From assembly GCA_019420405.1 (NCBI GenBank), contig JAHZHF010000199.1, forward strand, positions 1 to 5,810: a stretch of DNA of 5,810 bases, written 5' to 3'. Position 1 is the first letter of the stretch; each line of letters starts with the position of its first letter. The stretch is from Clostridiales bacterium. Lineage in GTDB: Bacteria; Bacillota; Clostridia; Lachnospirales; Lachnospiraceae. The translations under genes were made by a program, and so were the position numbers. The notes beneath the pieces were generated by a model. It ran no database searches. It was given only the letters and a program-made list of their open reading frames with translations, and was not told the DNA's origin. This document shows positions 1-5,799 of this stretch, one piece after another.

Positions 1-6
1 ACAAAG

Positions 7-215
7 ATTCTGCGGGGATGGAGGATGGCGAGGGGCGCCTTCGGAAGGGGATTAGTGAAACTTAAAGTACCGGATACGGATGTTAGGGCAGGCGGGGCGC
101 TTGTCTGAGCGTCAGCGAGTTAAGCCCCGGCTGTCCTAACATCCGTATCCTGTACTTTGTAGTTTCCCTTATTCCCTGGAGCGAAGCACGGAGCCGTCCT
201 CCATCCCCGCAGAAT
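7..215 (+). repeat. Long imperfect palindrome, element A
   Basis: A single long inverted repeat with arms of about 90 bases. The outer arms (7-29 and 193-215) match at 22 of 23 positions, the exception being a G-T wobble. The inner arms (64-98 and 124-158) pair with only two true mismatches and one wobble. The middle part (47-62 with 161-176) pairs with two mismatches, and the zone between it and the outer arms is weaker, with bulges. The loop at 99-123 holds a 21-base sequence (101-121) repeated exactly in element B. The 5' arm is purine-rich and the 3' arm pyrimidine-rich. No reading frame runs through it and no T-run follows it directly, so it is not a plain terminator. It could be a structured RNA, a MITE-like mobile palindrome or a DNA cruciform. 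The structure is seen directly; the role is unknown. Confidence 0.85.
101..121 (+). repeat. Apical 21-base motif of element A
   Basis: This sequence starts TTGTCTGAG and ends CAGCGAGTT. It sits in the loop of element A and recurs without a mismatch on the minus strand at 5684-5704 in the loop of element B. It contains a mini-hairpin, CTGA-GCG-TCAG (105-115). Identity stops at the motif edges on both sides. Confidence 0.9.
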
Positions 216-289
216 ACGTTTGAGAATCGCCCCTGTTTTCGGACGTTTTTTCATACGGGAGTTGATGAACTAAATAGCTGAATTGTCAC

Positions 290-318
290 TTCTATTTTCC
301 ACCCCACTCTGATATACT
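290..318 (+). promoter_or_regulatory. Probable promoter of the 81-residue protein gene
   Basis: An extended -10 box is visible: TG at 310-311, one base, then TATACT at 313-318. A weak -35 match (TTCTAT, 290-295) lies 17 bases upstream. TATAC recurs at 313, 321 and 329 with an exact 8-base period, so the true -10 could be a neighbouring copy. The implied leader is about 40 bases. No riboswitch-like structure is seen between 216 and 366. Confidence 0.45.
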
Positions 319-353
319 AATATACTGTTATACGCATTTTACAAAACCAAAAC

Positions 354-358
354 AGGAG
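354..358 (+). promoter_or_regulatory. Ribosome binding site for the 81-residue protein
   Basis: AGGAG lies 8 bases before the ATG at 367, a standard clostridial spacing, and supports this start codon. It overlaps AAAACAGG (349-356), the exact reverse complement of CCTGTTTT at 232-239. The upstream copy lies before the predicted promoter, so it could only mask the site in a longer read-through transcript. Confidence 0.8.
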
Positions 359-366
359 AACATACT

Positions 367-612
367 ATGAACATTTCACAGATCACCAGACTCCAGGCTC
401 TTAAGAAACACCTGGAGAACTTTCAGAATAATCACCCGAAGTTCCCGGCCTTTTTGGGCGCGGTATACAGAGATGCCCTTACAGAGGGCACTGTCATTGA
501 AATCAGCGCCACCTCCCCGGATGGAAAAAACTATGTCACTAACCTGAAACTAAAAGAAGAGGATCTTGAATTTTTCAGAGCCCTGCAGGAGCTCAACGAC
601 TCCCGCAGGTAA
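367..612 (+). CDS. Small hypothetical protein (81 aa)
   Basis: I do not recognise a named family. The protein is soluble, with no signal peptide, membrane segment or cysteine. The first 20 or so residues look helical and charged (RLQALKKHLENF). A short segment rich in Pro, Phe and Ala follows (HPKFPAFLGAV, residues 23-33), then two likely beta strands around a turn (GTVIEISATSPDGKNYVTNLKL, residues 41-62, given here with the DG turn at 52-53). A C-terminal acidic helix (EEDLEFFRALQEL) closes it. This helix-strand-strand-helix plan suggests a compact single domain. A good ribosome binding site, a probable promoter and a downstream terminator support a real gene. It is transcribed toward the flavodiiron gene and is not part of that operon. 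It lies 151 bp after element A, the only contextual clue. Function is unknown. Confidence 0.75.
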   Translation: MNISQITRLQALKKHLENFQNNHPKFPAFLGAVYRDALTEGTVIEISATSPDGKNYVTNLKLKEEDLEFFRALQELNDSRR

Positions 613-624
613 CTGTAACTCATC

Positions 625-647
625 GCGGCCCGCCCCGGGCAGGCCGC
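625..647. other. GC-rich hairpin between convergent genes
   Basis: GCGGCC (625-630) pairs with GGCCGC (642-647), with a further three inner pairs (632-634 with 638-640). It lies 13 bases after the stop of the 81-residue protein gene and about 57 bases past the stop of the leftward flavodiiron gene. No T-run follows on either strand, so it is not a clear intrinsic terminator. It could protect 3' ends or slow polymerase. Confidence 0.5.
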
Positions 648-678
648 TGGTAAGCCACTGATATTCTTCCGACATCAC

Positions 679-706
679 TCCGGCATTCCGCCGGAATTCT
701 ATTTTA
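679..706 (+). terminator. Probable intrinsic terminator of the 81-residue protein gene
   Basis: TCCGGC (679-684) and GCCGGA (690-695) form a 6-bp stem with a 5-base loop, followed on the plus strand by a T-rich tract (ATTCTATTTTA, 696-706). The tract runs into the stop codon of the convergent flavodiiron gene. Read on the minus strand, the hairpin is not followed by a T-run, so it should work mainly for the rightward gene. Confidence 0.6.
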
Positions 707-3238
707 TCCAAGCACATCTTTATACTGGGCGTGTTTTTTGAGCGCTTCCGTCATCTTCGCCATCTCAGAGAGATCGCCGAGCAGTATCACACCGGAAAGT
801 CTGTTATTGAGGAAGAAATATTTCCGGTACTGGCCTTTTCCCATATCACGGAACTCTACTGTCTTATACAGAAGATCCGGGTTTCTGCCACAGTCTCCGG
901 CTGCGAAGAGAGCTGTATTCATTCCGTGGAACGTAAGCGCTGCCTCCACGGGTTCATACTCCAGTTCCTCCCCGGCCGCATTAGCCCCGGCGATTCTTCC
1001 CTGCTCCACAGCCTCCGGCCAGAGCGCTAAGTCTGTGCCTTCGTATTCTGCACAGTCACCGCACGCATAGATTCCTTCTACTGTAGTTTCCATCCGGCTG
1101 TTCACCTTCACAGCCCGCCCGGTCTCCAGACCGATCTTCTCCGCAAGAGCTGTATTCGGCCGCACACCCGCGGATACGACTACAAGCTGGACCGGGATCA
1201 CCGTCCCGTCTGAGAGCTGCACGCCGCTTACATGCTCTTCTCCTTCAATCGCCGCGGCCGAGACTCCGGTTCGGATCTCCACACCGCTTTTCGCCGCGAT
1301 CTCCTTTAATATCTCTGCAGAGCCGGCGTCAAGCTGGCGTCCCATCAGCACCGGAGCCGCCTCCAGCACCGTCACATGAATCCCTGCTTTCTTTAACTCC
1401 CAGGCCGCCTCCAGACCGAGTACGCCTCCGCCGATCACGACAGCTTCTGACGTCTGTTTCATAAGCTTCTCCAGCCTCTCTACATCCGCCAGTCTGCGGA
1501 TCGCCACAACTTCCGGAAGACTGCTGCCATCCACCGGAGGGATGAAGCATTCACTGCCCAGTGCGTAGATCAGCCGTGTGAAATGTACCTTTTCTCCGCT
1601 TCCAAGCAGCACCTCTTTCGCTTCCATGTCAACTCCCGCGATCTCTTTTCCGAGCATCTGGTACACCTTATTCTCTTCATACCAGTCAGGCCCCTCGATG
1701 GCGATCTGATCCGCACTTAAGCCCGCCACAATCGACTTGGTCAGCATCGGTCTGTTATATGCGGGATAAGGCTCATTGGAGATCAGTATGACAGCTCCTG
1801 TCTTATCCCTCTCCCGGATTGCCTTCGCCGCATTGAAGCCAGCCGCGCCATTTCCGAGAATCACATAATATTCCTGTGTATTGTTGACATATCCGGTCTC
1901 CTCGACCTCCACCGGGATGAAGTTCTCTTTTCCAACGCCGCATACCGGACAGATCTCAAGCGAAGAGTCGAAGATCTCTCCGCAGACGAGACATTTCACC
2001 AGGCTTCTTGCGCCTTTCTTTTTCGGTTTTACAGGCTCCTTATGCTGTACGATGCAGCCAAACTGATATCCATATTCGTAGGCGCTGACCAGATCTGCCT
2101 CCGACGGTTTGAAACGCACCCGGAATCCTTCGGATACTTTCATTTTGAGCTGTTTCAGCCTTTGCGTAATATTGGGAACTCCTTCGCCGCTCCAGCCGTA
2201 GCTTCCGAACGCCCCGGCGAACTTTCCTCCGTGGGTAGCCGGGAACATACCGAGAGTCAGATCCCAGATCGGCTTAAGCGCCTCTCCCACGATCGTCGGA
2301 GTCCCGAGAAGAATCCCGTCTGCAAAGAGCAGCTCCTCATTCACTTTCGCCACATCTGCTTCCACCATATCGTAGGAACGCACGTCGATATCCCCGCTGT
2401 CGCGCACACCCTCAGCGATCTTCTCAGCCAGCGACTTAGTATAGCCGTAAGCGCTCACATACGGAATGATAACCGTTTTCTTCGGATTCGGGTTCACCAC
2501 AGTTGACCATTCTCTGTACTGCTTCATCACAGCCCTGATCCTGTCGCCCACCAGCACAGGCCCGTGCCCGGTGCAGATCATGGAGATATCCATATCCTCC
2601 ACCCGGTCAAGAGCCTTGAGCATAAACGGCTTAAACGGGCCGATAATGCAGTCATAATAATACTTCAGGGCACTCTGATAGTCCTCTTCATTTTTAATTT
2701 CGGATGACACCACTTCGGGCAGACAGTAGTGTGCTCCGAAGGAATCACATGTCACAAGGATCTGCTCCTCCTCGATGAAAGTGTACATCGTATCCGGCCA
2801 GTGCAGATTCGGTACAAACAGGAAATGAAGCGTTCTGTTCCCGATGGTCATCTTCTCGTTATCCCGGGCCGGAATCCCCACGAAATCCCGGTTCACAATC
2901 TCTTTTAAGAATCCGAGGGCACATCCTGTCGCGATGATTTTCATCTGAGGACTGTAGTCAAGAAGCTTCTCCACACTTCCCGCATGATCCGGTTCCGTAT
3001 GGCTCACCACCAGATAATCAATGCTGTGTACGTCGGTCACTTCTTTTAACTTCTCCAGATACTCATCGAAAAACTTTGCCTTGGCAGTCTCGAAAAGTAC
3101 GGTCTTGTCTCCCGCTTTCATCACGTAGGAGTTGTATGTCGTACCGAACTCCGTATACATGATGATGTCAAATACTCTCAGCTTGTCATCAATAATCCCT
3201 GTCCAATAGAAATTGTCTCTCAGTCTGATACTCTTCAT
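704..3238 (-). CDS. Multidomain flavodiiron protein (class F-like): O2/NO reductase fused to rubredoxin and NADH:rubredoxin oxidoreductase
   Basis: A cytosolic enzyme predicted to move electrons from NADH through FAD, a rubredoxin iron and FMN to a di-iron site that reduces O2 to water (or NO to N2O). Four modules are visible. (1) A metallo-beta-lactamase-like domain, about 1-250, with all seven expected iron ligands: H80, E82, D84, H85, H146, D165 and H225. (2) A flavodoxin domain, about 254-397, with an FMN phosphate loop near 262-268 (SAYGYTK) and GSYGWSGEG at 345-353. (3) A short rubredoxin, C416/C419 and C430/C433, with only 10 residues between the CxxC pairs. (4) An FAD/NAD oxidoreductase, about 456-844, with GNGAAG (462-467) for FAD, GGGVLGLE (603-610) for the nucleotide, E626 favouring NADH, and an ACGD segment near 725-728. 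This order is that of class F flavodiiron proteins of Clostridia, which work as NADH:O2 oxidoreductases. AAGGAGG overlaps the nth stop codon, 12 bases before the ATG, suggesting coupled translation. Last gene of the operon. Confidence 0.95.
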   Translation of the reverse strand: MKSIRLRDNFYWTGIIDDKLRVFDIIMYTEFGTTYNSYVMKAGDKTVLFETAKAKFFDEYLEKLKEVTDVHSIDYLVVSHTEPDHAGSVEKLLDYSPQMKIIATGCALGFLKEIVNRDFVGIPARDNEKMTIGNRTLHFLFVPNLHWPDTMYTFIEEEQILVTCDSFGAHYCLPEVVSSEIKNEEDYQSALKYYYDCIIGPFKPFMLKALDRVEDMDISMICTGHGPVLVGDRIRAVMKQYREWSTVVNPNPKKTVIIPYVSAYGYTKSLAEKIAEGVRDSGDIDVRSYDMVEADVAKVNEELLFADGILLGTPTIVGEALKPIWDLTLGMFPATHGGKFAGAFGSYGWSGEGVPNITQRLKQLKMKVSEGFRVRFKPSEADLVSAYEYGYQFGCIVQHKEPVKPKKKGARSLVKCLVCGEIFDSSLEICPVCGVGKENFIPVEVEETGYVNNTQEYYVILGNGAAGFNAAKAIRERDKTGAVILISNEPYPAYNRPMLTKSIVAGLSADQIAIEGPDWYEENKVYQMLGKEIAGVDMEAKEVLLGSGEKVHFTRLIYALGSECFIPPVDGSSLPEVVAIRRLADVERLEKLMKQTSEAVVIGGGVLGLEAAWELKKAGIHVTVLEAAPVLMGRQLDAGSAEILKEIAAKSGVEIRTGVSAAAIEGEEHVSGVQLSDGTVIPVQLVVVSAGVRPNTALAEKIGLETGRAVKVNSRMETTVEGIYACGDCAEYEGTDLALWPEAVEQGRIAGANAAGEELEYEPVEAALTFHGMNTALFAAGDCGRNPDLLYKTVEFRDMGKGQYRKYFFLNNRLSGVILLGDLSEMAKMTEALKKHAQYKDVLG

Positions 3239-3255
3239 TTCCCGTCTCTACCTCC

Positions 3256-3894
3256 TTACTTTACTCCGTTTTTCTTACAGATATCCGCCAGACAGCACTT
3301 GTCACAGTGGGGCGTTGTCCTCGCCGTACAGACGTCCCTGCCATGATATACGAGCCGGTGGCAGAAGTCGCTTCCCTCTTCCGGGGGAATGATCTTCCAC
3401 AAAGCCATTTCCACCTTTTTCGGCTCTTTGATCCCGTCCACGAGTCCGATCCGGTTCACCAGACGGATGCAGTGAGTGTCTGTCACGATCGCCGGCTTTC
3501 CGAATACATCTCCCATGATCAGGTTGGCGCTCTTCCGTCCCACTCCCGGAAGTTTTAACAGTGCGTCAAAATCATCCGGTACTTTTCCACCGTACTCGTC
3601 CCTCAGGATCTTCATGCACGCACTGATATCCCTCGCCTTGCTTCTTCCAAGACCGCAGGGACGCACAATCTCCTCAATATCGTCTACGTCCGCTCCGGCC
3701 AGCGCGTCAACAGTGGGATATTTCTCATAAAGTCCCTCTACAACCACATTTACCCGGGCGTCGGTGCACTGTGCTGCCAGGCGGACGCTTACCAGCAACT
3801 TCCACGCCTGATCATAGTCCAGCGTACATCCCGCATCCGGATACTCCTGTTTCAGCCTTTCGATCACTTCTAAAGCCCGCTGCTTCTTTGTCAT
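3256..3894 (-). CDS. nth: Endonuclease III, DNA glycosylase/AP lyase
   Basis: Base-excision repair enzyme that removes oxidised pyrimidines from DNA and cuts the abasic site. The 212 residues match the usual bacterial length. The helix-hairpin-helix is LPGVGRKSA (115-123), containing the catalytic lysine K121. The catalytic aspartate is D139 in TDTH. AAQCTDARVN (40-49) corresponds to the conserved N-terminal AQxTD segment. The C-terminus holds an iron-sulfur site at C189, C197, C200 and C206. Its spacing is C-x7-C-x2-C-x5-C, one residue longer in the first loop than the classical C-x6-C of E. coli. The start is supported by AGGA 9 bases upstream. The gene lies 23 bp after the CmpB-like gene and 17 bp before the flavodiiron gene, in the same operon. 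The pairing with an oxygen-reducing enzyme fits a role against oxidative damage (inference). Confidence 0.96.
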   Translation of the reverse strand: MTKKQRALEVIERLKQEYPDAGCTLDYDQAWKLLVSVRLAAQCTDARVNVVVEGLYEKYPTVDALAGADVDDIEEIVRPCGLGRSKARDISACMKILRDEYGGKVPDDFDALLKLPGVGRKSANLIMGDVFGKPAIVTDTHCIRLVNRIGLVDGIKEPKKVEMALWKIIPPEEGSDFCHRLVYHGRDVCTARTTPHCDKCCLADICKKNGVK

Positions 3895-3917
3895 TTGTCC
3901 GTTTCCTTTCTGCCGCC

Positions 3918-4964
3918 TTATTTATTATTATCCAGAATCTTTTTGATATCCTCCAGAGCCTCCTTAAACTTCCTCGATGCCGCCGTGGGATTTCTCCGCA
4001 GCTGTCCCACTGCCCGCAGATAACTGCGGTCCGTCCGTTCTCCCATCTTCTGAATCTCTCTGAGAACGCTTTGCTTCACAGCCTCCAGTTCCCTCTTCTG
4101 CCGCTCTCTTTTTTCCCGTCCGGCCAGCTCATCCATTCTGGACGGAATCTCCTCTTTCATAAGCTGCTCCGCACGCTCTGCCAGCAGGGAAAGCTGCTGC
4201 CTGTACTCTTCACGGCGCAGATTGAGACGTTCAAGGTATGCAGCCTTTCTGGATCTTTTTTCACTCTCCTGCTCCTGCGTTTTCCTACGGTACTCATCAA
4301 TAAGCTCCTCGGAACGCTGCCGGTAACTTTCTACGAATTCCTCCGCTCTCTGGCGGTATTCTTCCATCCGCTCCTCGGAAACCGTTTTTATCTTCTCCTG
4401 CATCCGCCGCATCTGTTCCCGGCTCTCTTCCAGCTGTACGAGAATCCGTTTCATGTCCATTGCCTCGTTGAAGGACTGCGTCAGATCCACAGCCGCCACA
4501 ACTGACAGCAGGAACGCCGCCCACTCCGACACCGCCAGAGGAATATCCAGTACAAACTCCTCTACCGGAACATGGATTACCTTCACGAGCAGTACGGAAA
4601 AGCATCCCCAGCACAGCGACGAGGACACACAGATATACCCGTTCACATTCAGCTTCTGGTTGCTGTAGTCCCAATACCTCACGTGAAAAATCCGTTCCAT
4701 AACCGCTCCGGTGATGTACTCAAGGACCGTTGCACCCAGCATCCCCATCAGAAACATCAGTCCCACATTCTCCCTGACTCCAATCGTGCTGATCAGTACC
4801 ACAATCGCGCCGCTTCCGTAGATCGGAAGCATGGGGCCGTGCATAAATCCCCGGTTCACCCAGCGTCGTTTCCTCACCGATACATAACAGCTCTCCCAGA
4901 TCCATCCGGCAAAGCTGTAGAGGAAGAAGAAAAGGATCCACTGTGATAAATGATAGGACTGCAT
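3918..4964 (-). CDS. CmpB-family membrane protein (putative ABC transporter permease) with long coiled-coil tail
   Basis: The N-terminal half belongs to the family labelled ABC_trans_CmpB, or putative ABC transporter type IV. That label is not backed by a clear function known to me. Hallmarks are YSFAGWIWE (16-24), NRGFMHGPMLPIYGSG (37-52), EYITGAVMER (82-91), YWDYS (97-101) and NVNGYICVSSSLCWG (106-120). About five hydrophobic segments lie near 8-28, 46-62, 67-86, 110-130 and 142-160. From about 165 to 315 the chain is a highly charged predicted coiled coil rich in E, R, Q and K, with three 11-residue units starting ExYRQR or close to it at 201-233. A short basic and helical end follows. The long tail is probably cytoplasmic. 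No ATP-binding subunit is nearby, so transport is doubtful; a scaffold or envelope role is possible. The start codon shares one base with the rpiB stop (TAATG), implying translational coupling. Confidence 0.88.
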   Translation of the reverse strand: MQSYHLSQWILFFFLYSFAGWIWESCYVSVRKRRWVNRGFMHGPMLPIYGSGAIVVLISTIGVRENVGLMFLMGMLGATVLEYITGAVMERIFHVRYWDYSNQKLNVNGYICVSSSLCWGCFSVLLVKVIHVPVEEFVLDIPLAVSEWAAFLLSVVAAVDLTQSFNEAMDMKRILVQLEESREQMRRMQEKIKTVSEERMEEYRQRAEEFVESYRQRSEELIDEYRRKTQEQESEKRSRKAAYLERLNLRREEYRQQLSLLAERAEQLMKEEIPSRMDELAGREKRERQKRELEAVKQSVLREIQKMGERTDRSYLRAVGQLRRNPTAASRKFKEALEDIKKILDNNK

Positions 4965-5410
4965 TATTCCTCCTTCTCTTCAATCGCCATGATCAGGTCC
5001 ACTCTCCTCTGGTGGCGTCCGCCTTCAAACTCAGTATTCAGCCATGTATCAACAATCATTTTGGCCAGCTCCGCGCCAACAACTCTCGCTCCGAACGCCA
5101 GTACGTTACAGTTATTATGCGCCCTTGCCATCCGGGCCGTGTAGGGCTCGCTGCATACAGCCGCACGAATTCCCTTCACCTTATTTGCAGCCAGGGAAAT
5201 TCCCAGCCCTGTTCCGCAGATCAGAATCCCCTGCTCCACCTCGCCGGCAGCCACTGCACGCGCCACAATCTCCCCGTATACCGGGTAATCGCAGCTCTCT
5301 GTGGAGTTTGTTCCATAATCCACTACTTCATGTCCTTTTTCTTTCAAAAACTCAATGATCTCCGCTTTCAGCTCTAAAGCCGAATGGTCATTCCCAATTC
5401 CGATTTTCAT
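4964..5410 (-). CDS. rpiB: Ribose 5-phosphate isomerase B
   Basis: Interconverts ribose 5-phosphate and ribulose 5-phosphate in the non-oxidative pentose phosphate pathway, in the cytosol. At 148 residues it matches the RpiB length. Visible family features are GNDHSALELK (6-15), DYP (41-43), the active-site loop CGTGLGISLAANK (65-77) with catalytic C65 and T67, ARAHNNCNVL (95-104) with H98, and the phosphate-binding end GGRHQRRVD with R132 and R136. The single catalytic Cys loop and chain length favour RpiB over galactose 6-phosphate isomerase subunits LacA/LacB; no lac-type genes are nearby. Some sugar-phosphate relatives look similar, so the exact substrate is inferred. AAGGAAGG lies 8 bases before the ATG. 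The last codons, for the acidic EKEE tail, also form the AGGAGG ribosome binding site of the next gene. First gene of the four-gene leftward operon. Confidence 0.95.
   Translation of the reverse strand: MKIGIGNDHSALELKAEIIEFLKEKGHEVVDYGTNSTESCDYPVYGEIVARAVAAGEVEQGILICGTGLGISLAANKVKGIRAAVCSEPYTARMARAHNNCNVLAFGARVVGAELAKMIVDTWLNTEFEGGRHQRRVDLIMAIEEKEE
4967..4975 (-). promoter_or_regulatory. Ribosome binding site of the CmpB-like gene inside rpiB
   Basis: On the minus strand the end of rpiB reads AAGGAGGAATAATG, where TAA ends rpiB and ATG starts the next gene. The purine-rich codons of the RpiB C-terminus thus supply the Shine-Dalgarno sequence, only about 4 bases from the ATG. Ribosomes ending rpiB can restart directly. 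Confidence 0.7.
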
Positions 5411-5418
5411 GTATTATA

Positions 5419-5426
5419 CCTTCCTT
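5419..5426 (-). promoter_or_regulatory. rpiB: Ribosome binding site of rpiB
   Basis: On the minus strand AAGGAAGG lies 8 bases before the ATG at 5410. This supports that start, which also gives the family's standard MKIGIGNDH N-terminus. Confidence 0.8.
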
Positions 5427-5449
5427 TCCGGTTGTCCTGTATCGCCTTT

Positions 5450-5478
5450 ATCATAGCAAATTCATACTGTGAAAGCAA
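5450..5478 (-). promoter_or_regulatory. Sigma-A-type promoter of the rpiB operon
   Basis: On the minus strand the -35 is TTGCTT (5478-5473) and the -10 is TATGAT (5455-5450), with a 17-base spacer. The bases TGC directly before the -10 make it an extended -10 box. Transcription should start near 5443, giving a leader of about 33 bases, too short for a riboswitch. It should drive all four leftward genes, as no other promoter-sized gap exists in the operon. Confidence 0.75.
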
Positions 5479-5499
5479 CCGGAGGGATTTTATTTCACA
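5468..5499. promoter_or_regulatory. Inverted repeat over the rpiB promoter, possible operator
   Basis: TGTGAAA (5468-5474) and TTTCACA (5493-5499) form a perfect 7-base inverted repeat with an 18-base spacer. One half overlaps the -35 box (5473-5478) and the other lies just upstream, a placement that would suit a regulator. No named factor can be assigned; the short half-sites could also be chance. Confidence 0.3.
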
Positions 5500-5584
5500 A
5501 GGGCCAAAATAACAGTTCAGTTATTTAGTGCAATAACATTTTCCGGGAAATAGATCCGGAAGCGGCGGAGTATTGGCAAACTTA
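5500..5584. other. AT-rich intergenic spacer with two small hairpins
   Basis: No reading frame of note. GTTATT (5520-5525) pairs with AATAAC (5532-5537) across a 6-base loop. TTCCGG (5541-5546) pairs with CCGGAA (5556-5561) across a 9-base loop. A weak second leftward promoter is conceivable: TTGCAC (5533-5528), 16 bases, then TATTTT (5511-5506). The spacer separates the rpiB promoter from element B. Confidence 0.4.
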
Positions 5585-5799
5585 TTCTGTGGAAGGGAGA
5601 CAGCCGCTCGATATTCCGTTCCGGAATCTGGGAATCATCTAACTGGCCGAAAAGAGGCTTAAAGACAAAGCGGCGTGCAGGGCAACTCGCTGACGCTCAG
5701 ACAATCCCTGCCCGCCGCTTAACAACCTCTTTCCGCCCCGTAAGATATTCCAACAGATTCCTCCAAAGTCACATCTCCCGGCTGTCTCCTTTCCCAGAA
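5585..5799 (-). repeat. Long imperfect palindrome, element B
   Basis: Second member of the element A type, in opposite orientation. The outer arms (5585-5606 and 5779-5799) pair over about 21 bases with one bulge and one wobble. In the middle, GGAATCTG (5623-5630) pairs with 5754-5761, and GGAAT-ATCT with 5743-5751. AAAGAGG (5651-5657) pairs with 5726-5732. The inner stem (5668-5682 with 5706-5720) matches at 14 of 15 positions. The loop carries the same 21-base motif as element A. The termini resemble those of A (TTCTG at one end, CAGAA at the other), while most of the arm sequence does not. On the minus strand the 5' arm is again G-rich. No gene or T-run is present. Function is unknown. Confidence 0.85.
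5684..5704 (-). repeat. Apical 21-base motif of element B
   Basis: Exact reverse complement of 101-121. It occupies almost the whole 23-base loop (5683-5705) above the inner GC-rich stem, as in element A. Confidence 0.9.

Noticed and set aside
82..140. GTTAGGG and TCCTAAC inside element A as integron attC-type sites
   Set aside because: An attC site has the AAC-ending box first and the GTT box last; here the order is reversed, the end bases do not fit the consensus, element B lacks the pair, and no integrase or cassette is present.
7..215. Element A as an ordinary rho-independent terminator
   Set aside because: The stem is about 90 base pairs with a conserved loop, and no T-run follows directly; the T6 at 246-251 is about 30 bases away without a convincing hairpin of its own.
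1..220. Target-site duplications that would prove elements A and B are mobile
   Set aside because: Bases flanking the terminal TTCTG/CAGAA of either element show no convincing direct repeat, and too little sequence remains outside each element.
3771..4505. Plus-strand open frame of 244 codons opposite nth and the CmpB-like gene
   Set aside because: It is a shadow of the minus-strand coding sequence: low-complexity Leu/Pro/Ser/Phe translation, no ribosome binding site, no domain, and both genes beneath it have clear family motifs.
5411..5449. Riboswitch or leader attenuator before rpiB
   Set aside because: The predicted leader is only about 33 bases with no strong structure.
5484..5500. Rex redox-regulator site suggested by TTGTGAAA upstream of the rpiB promoter
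   Set aside because: Only one half matches; the adjoining bases do not supply the inverted second half that Rex sites need at close spacing.
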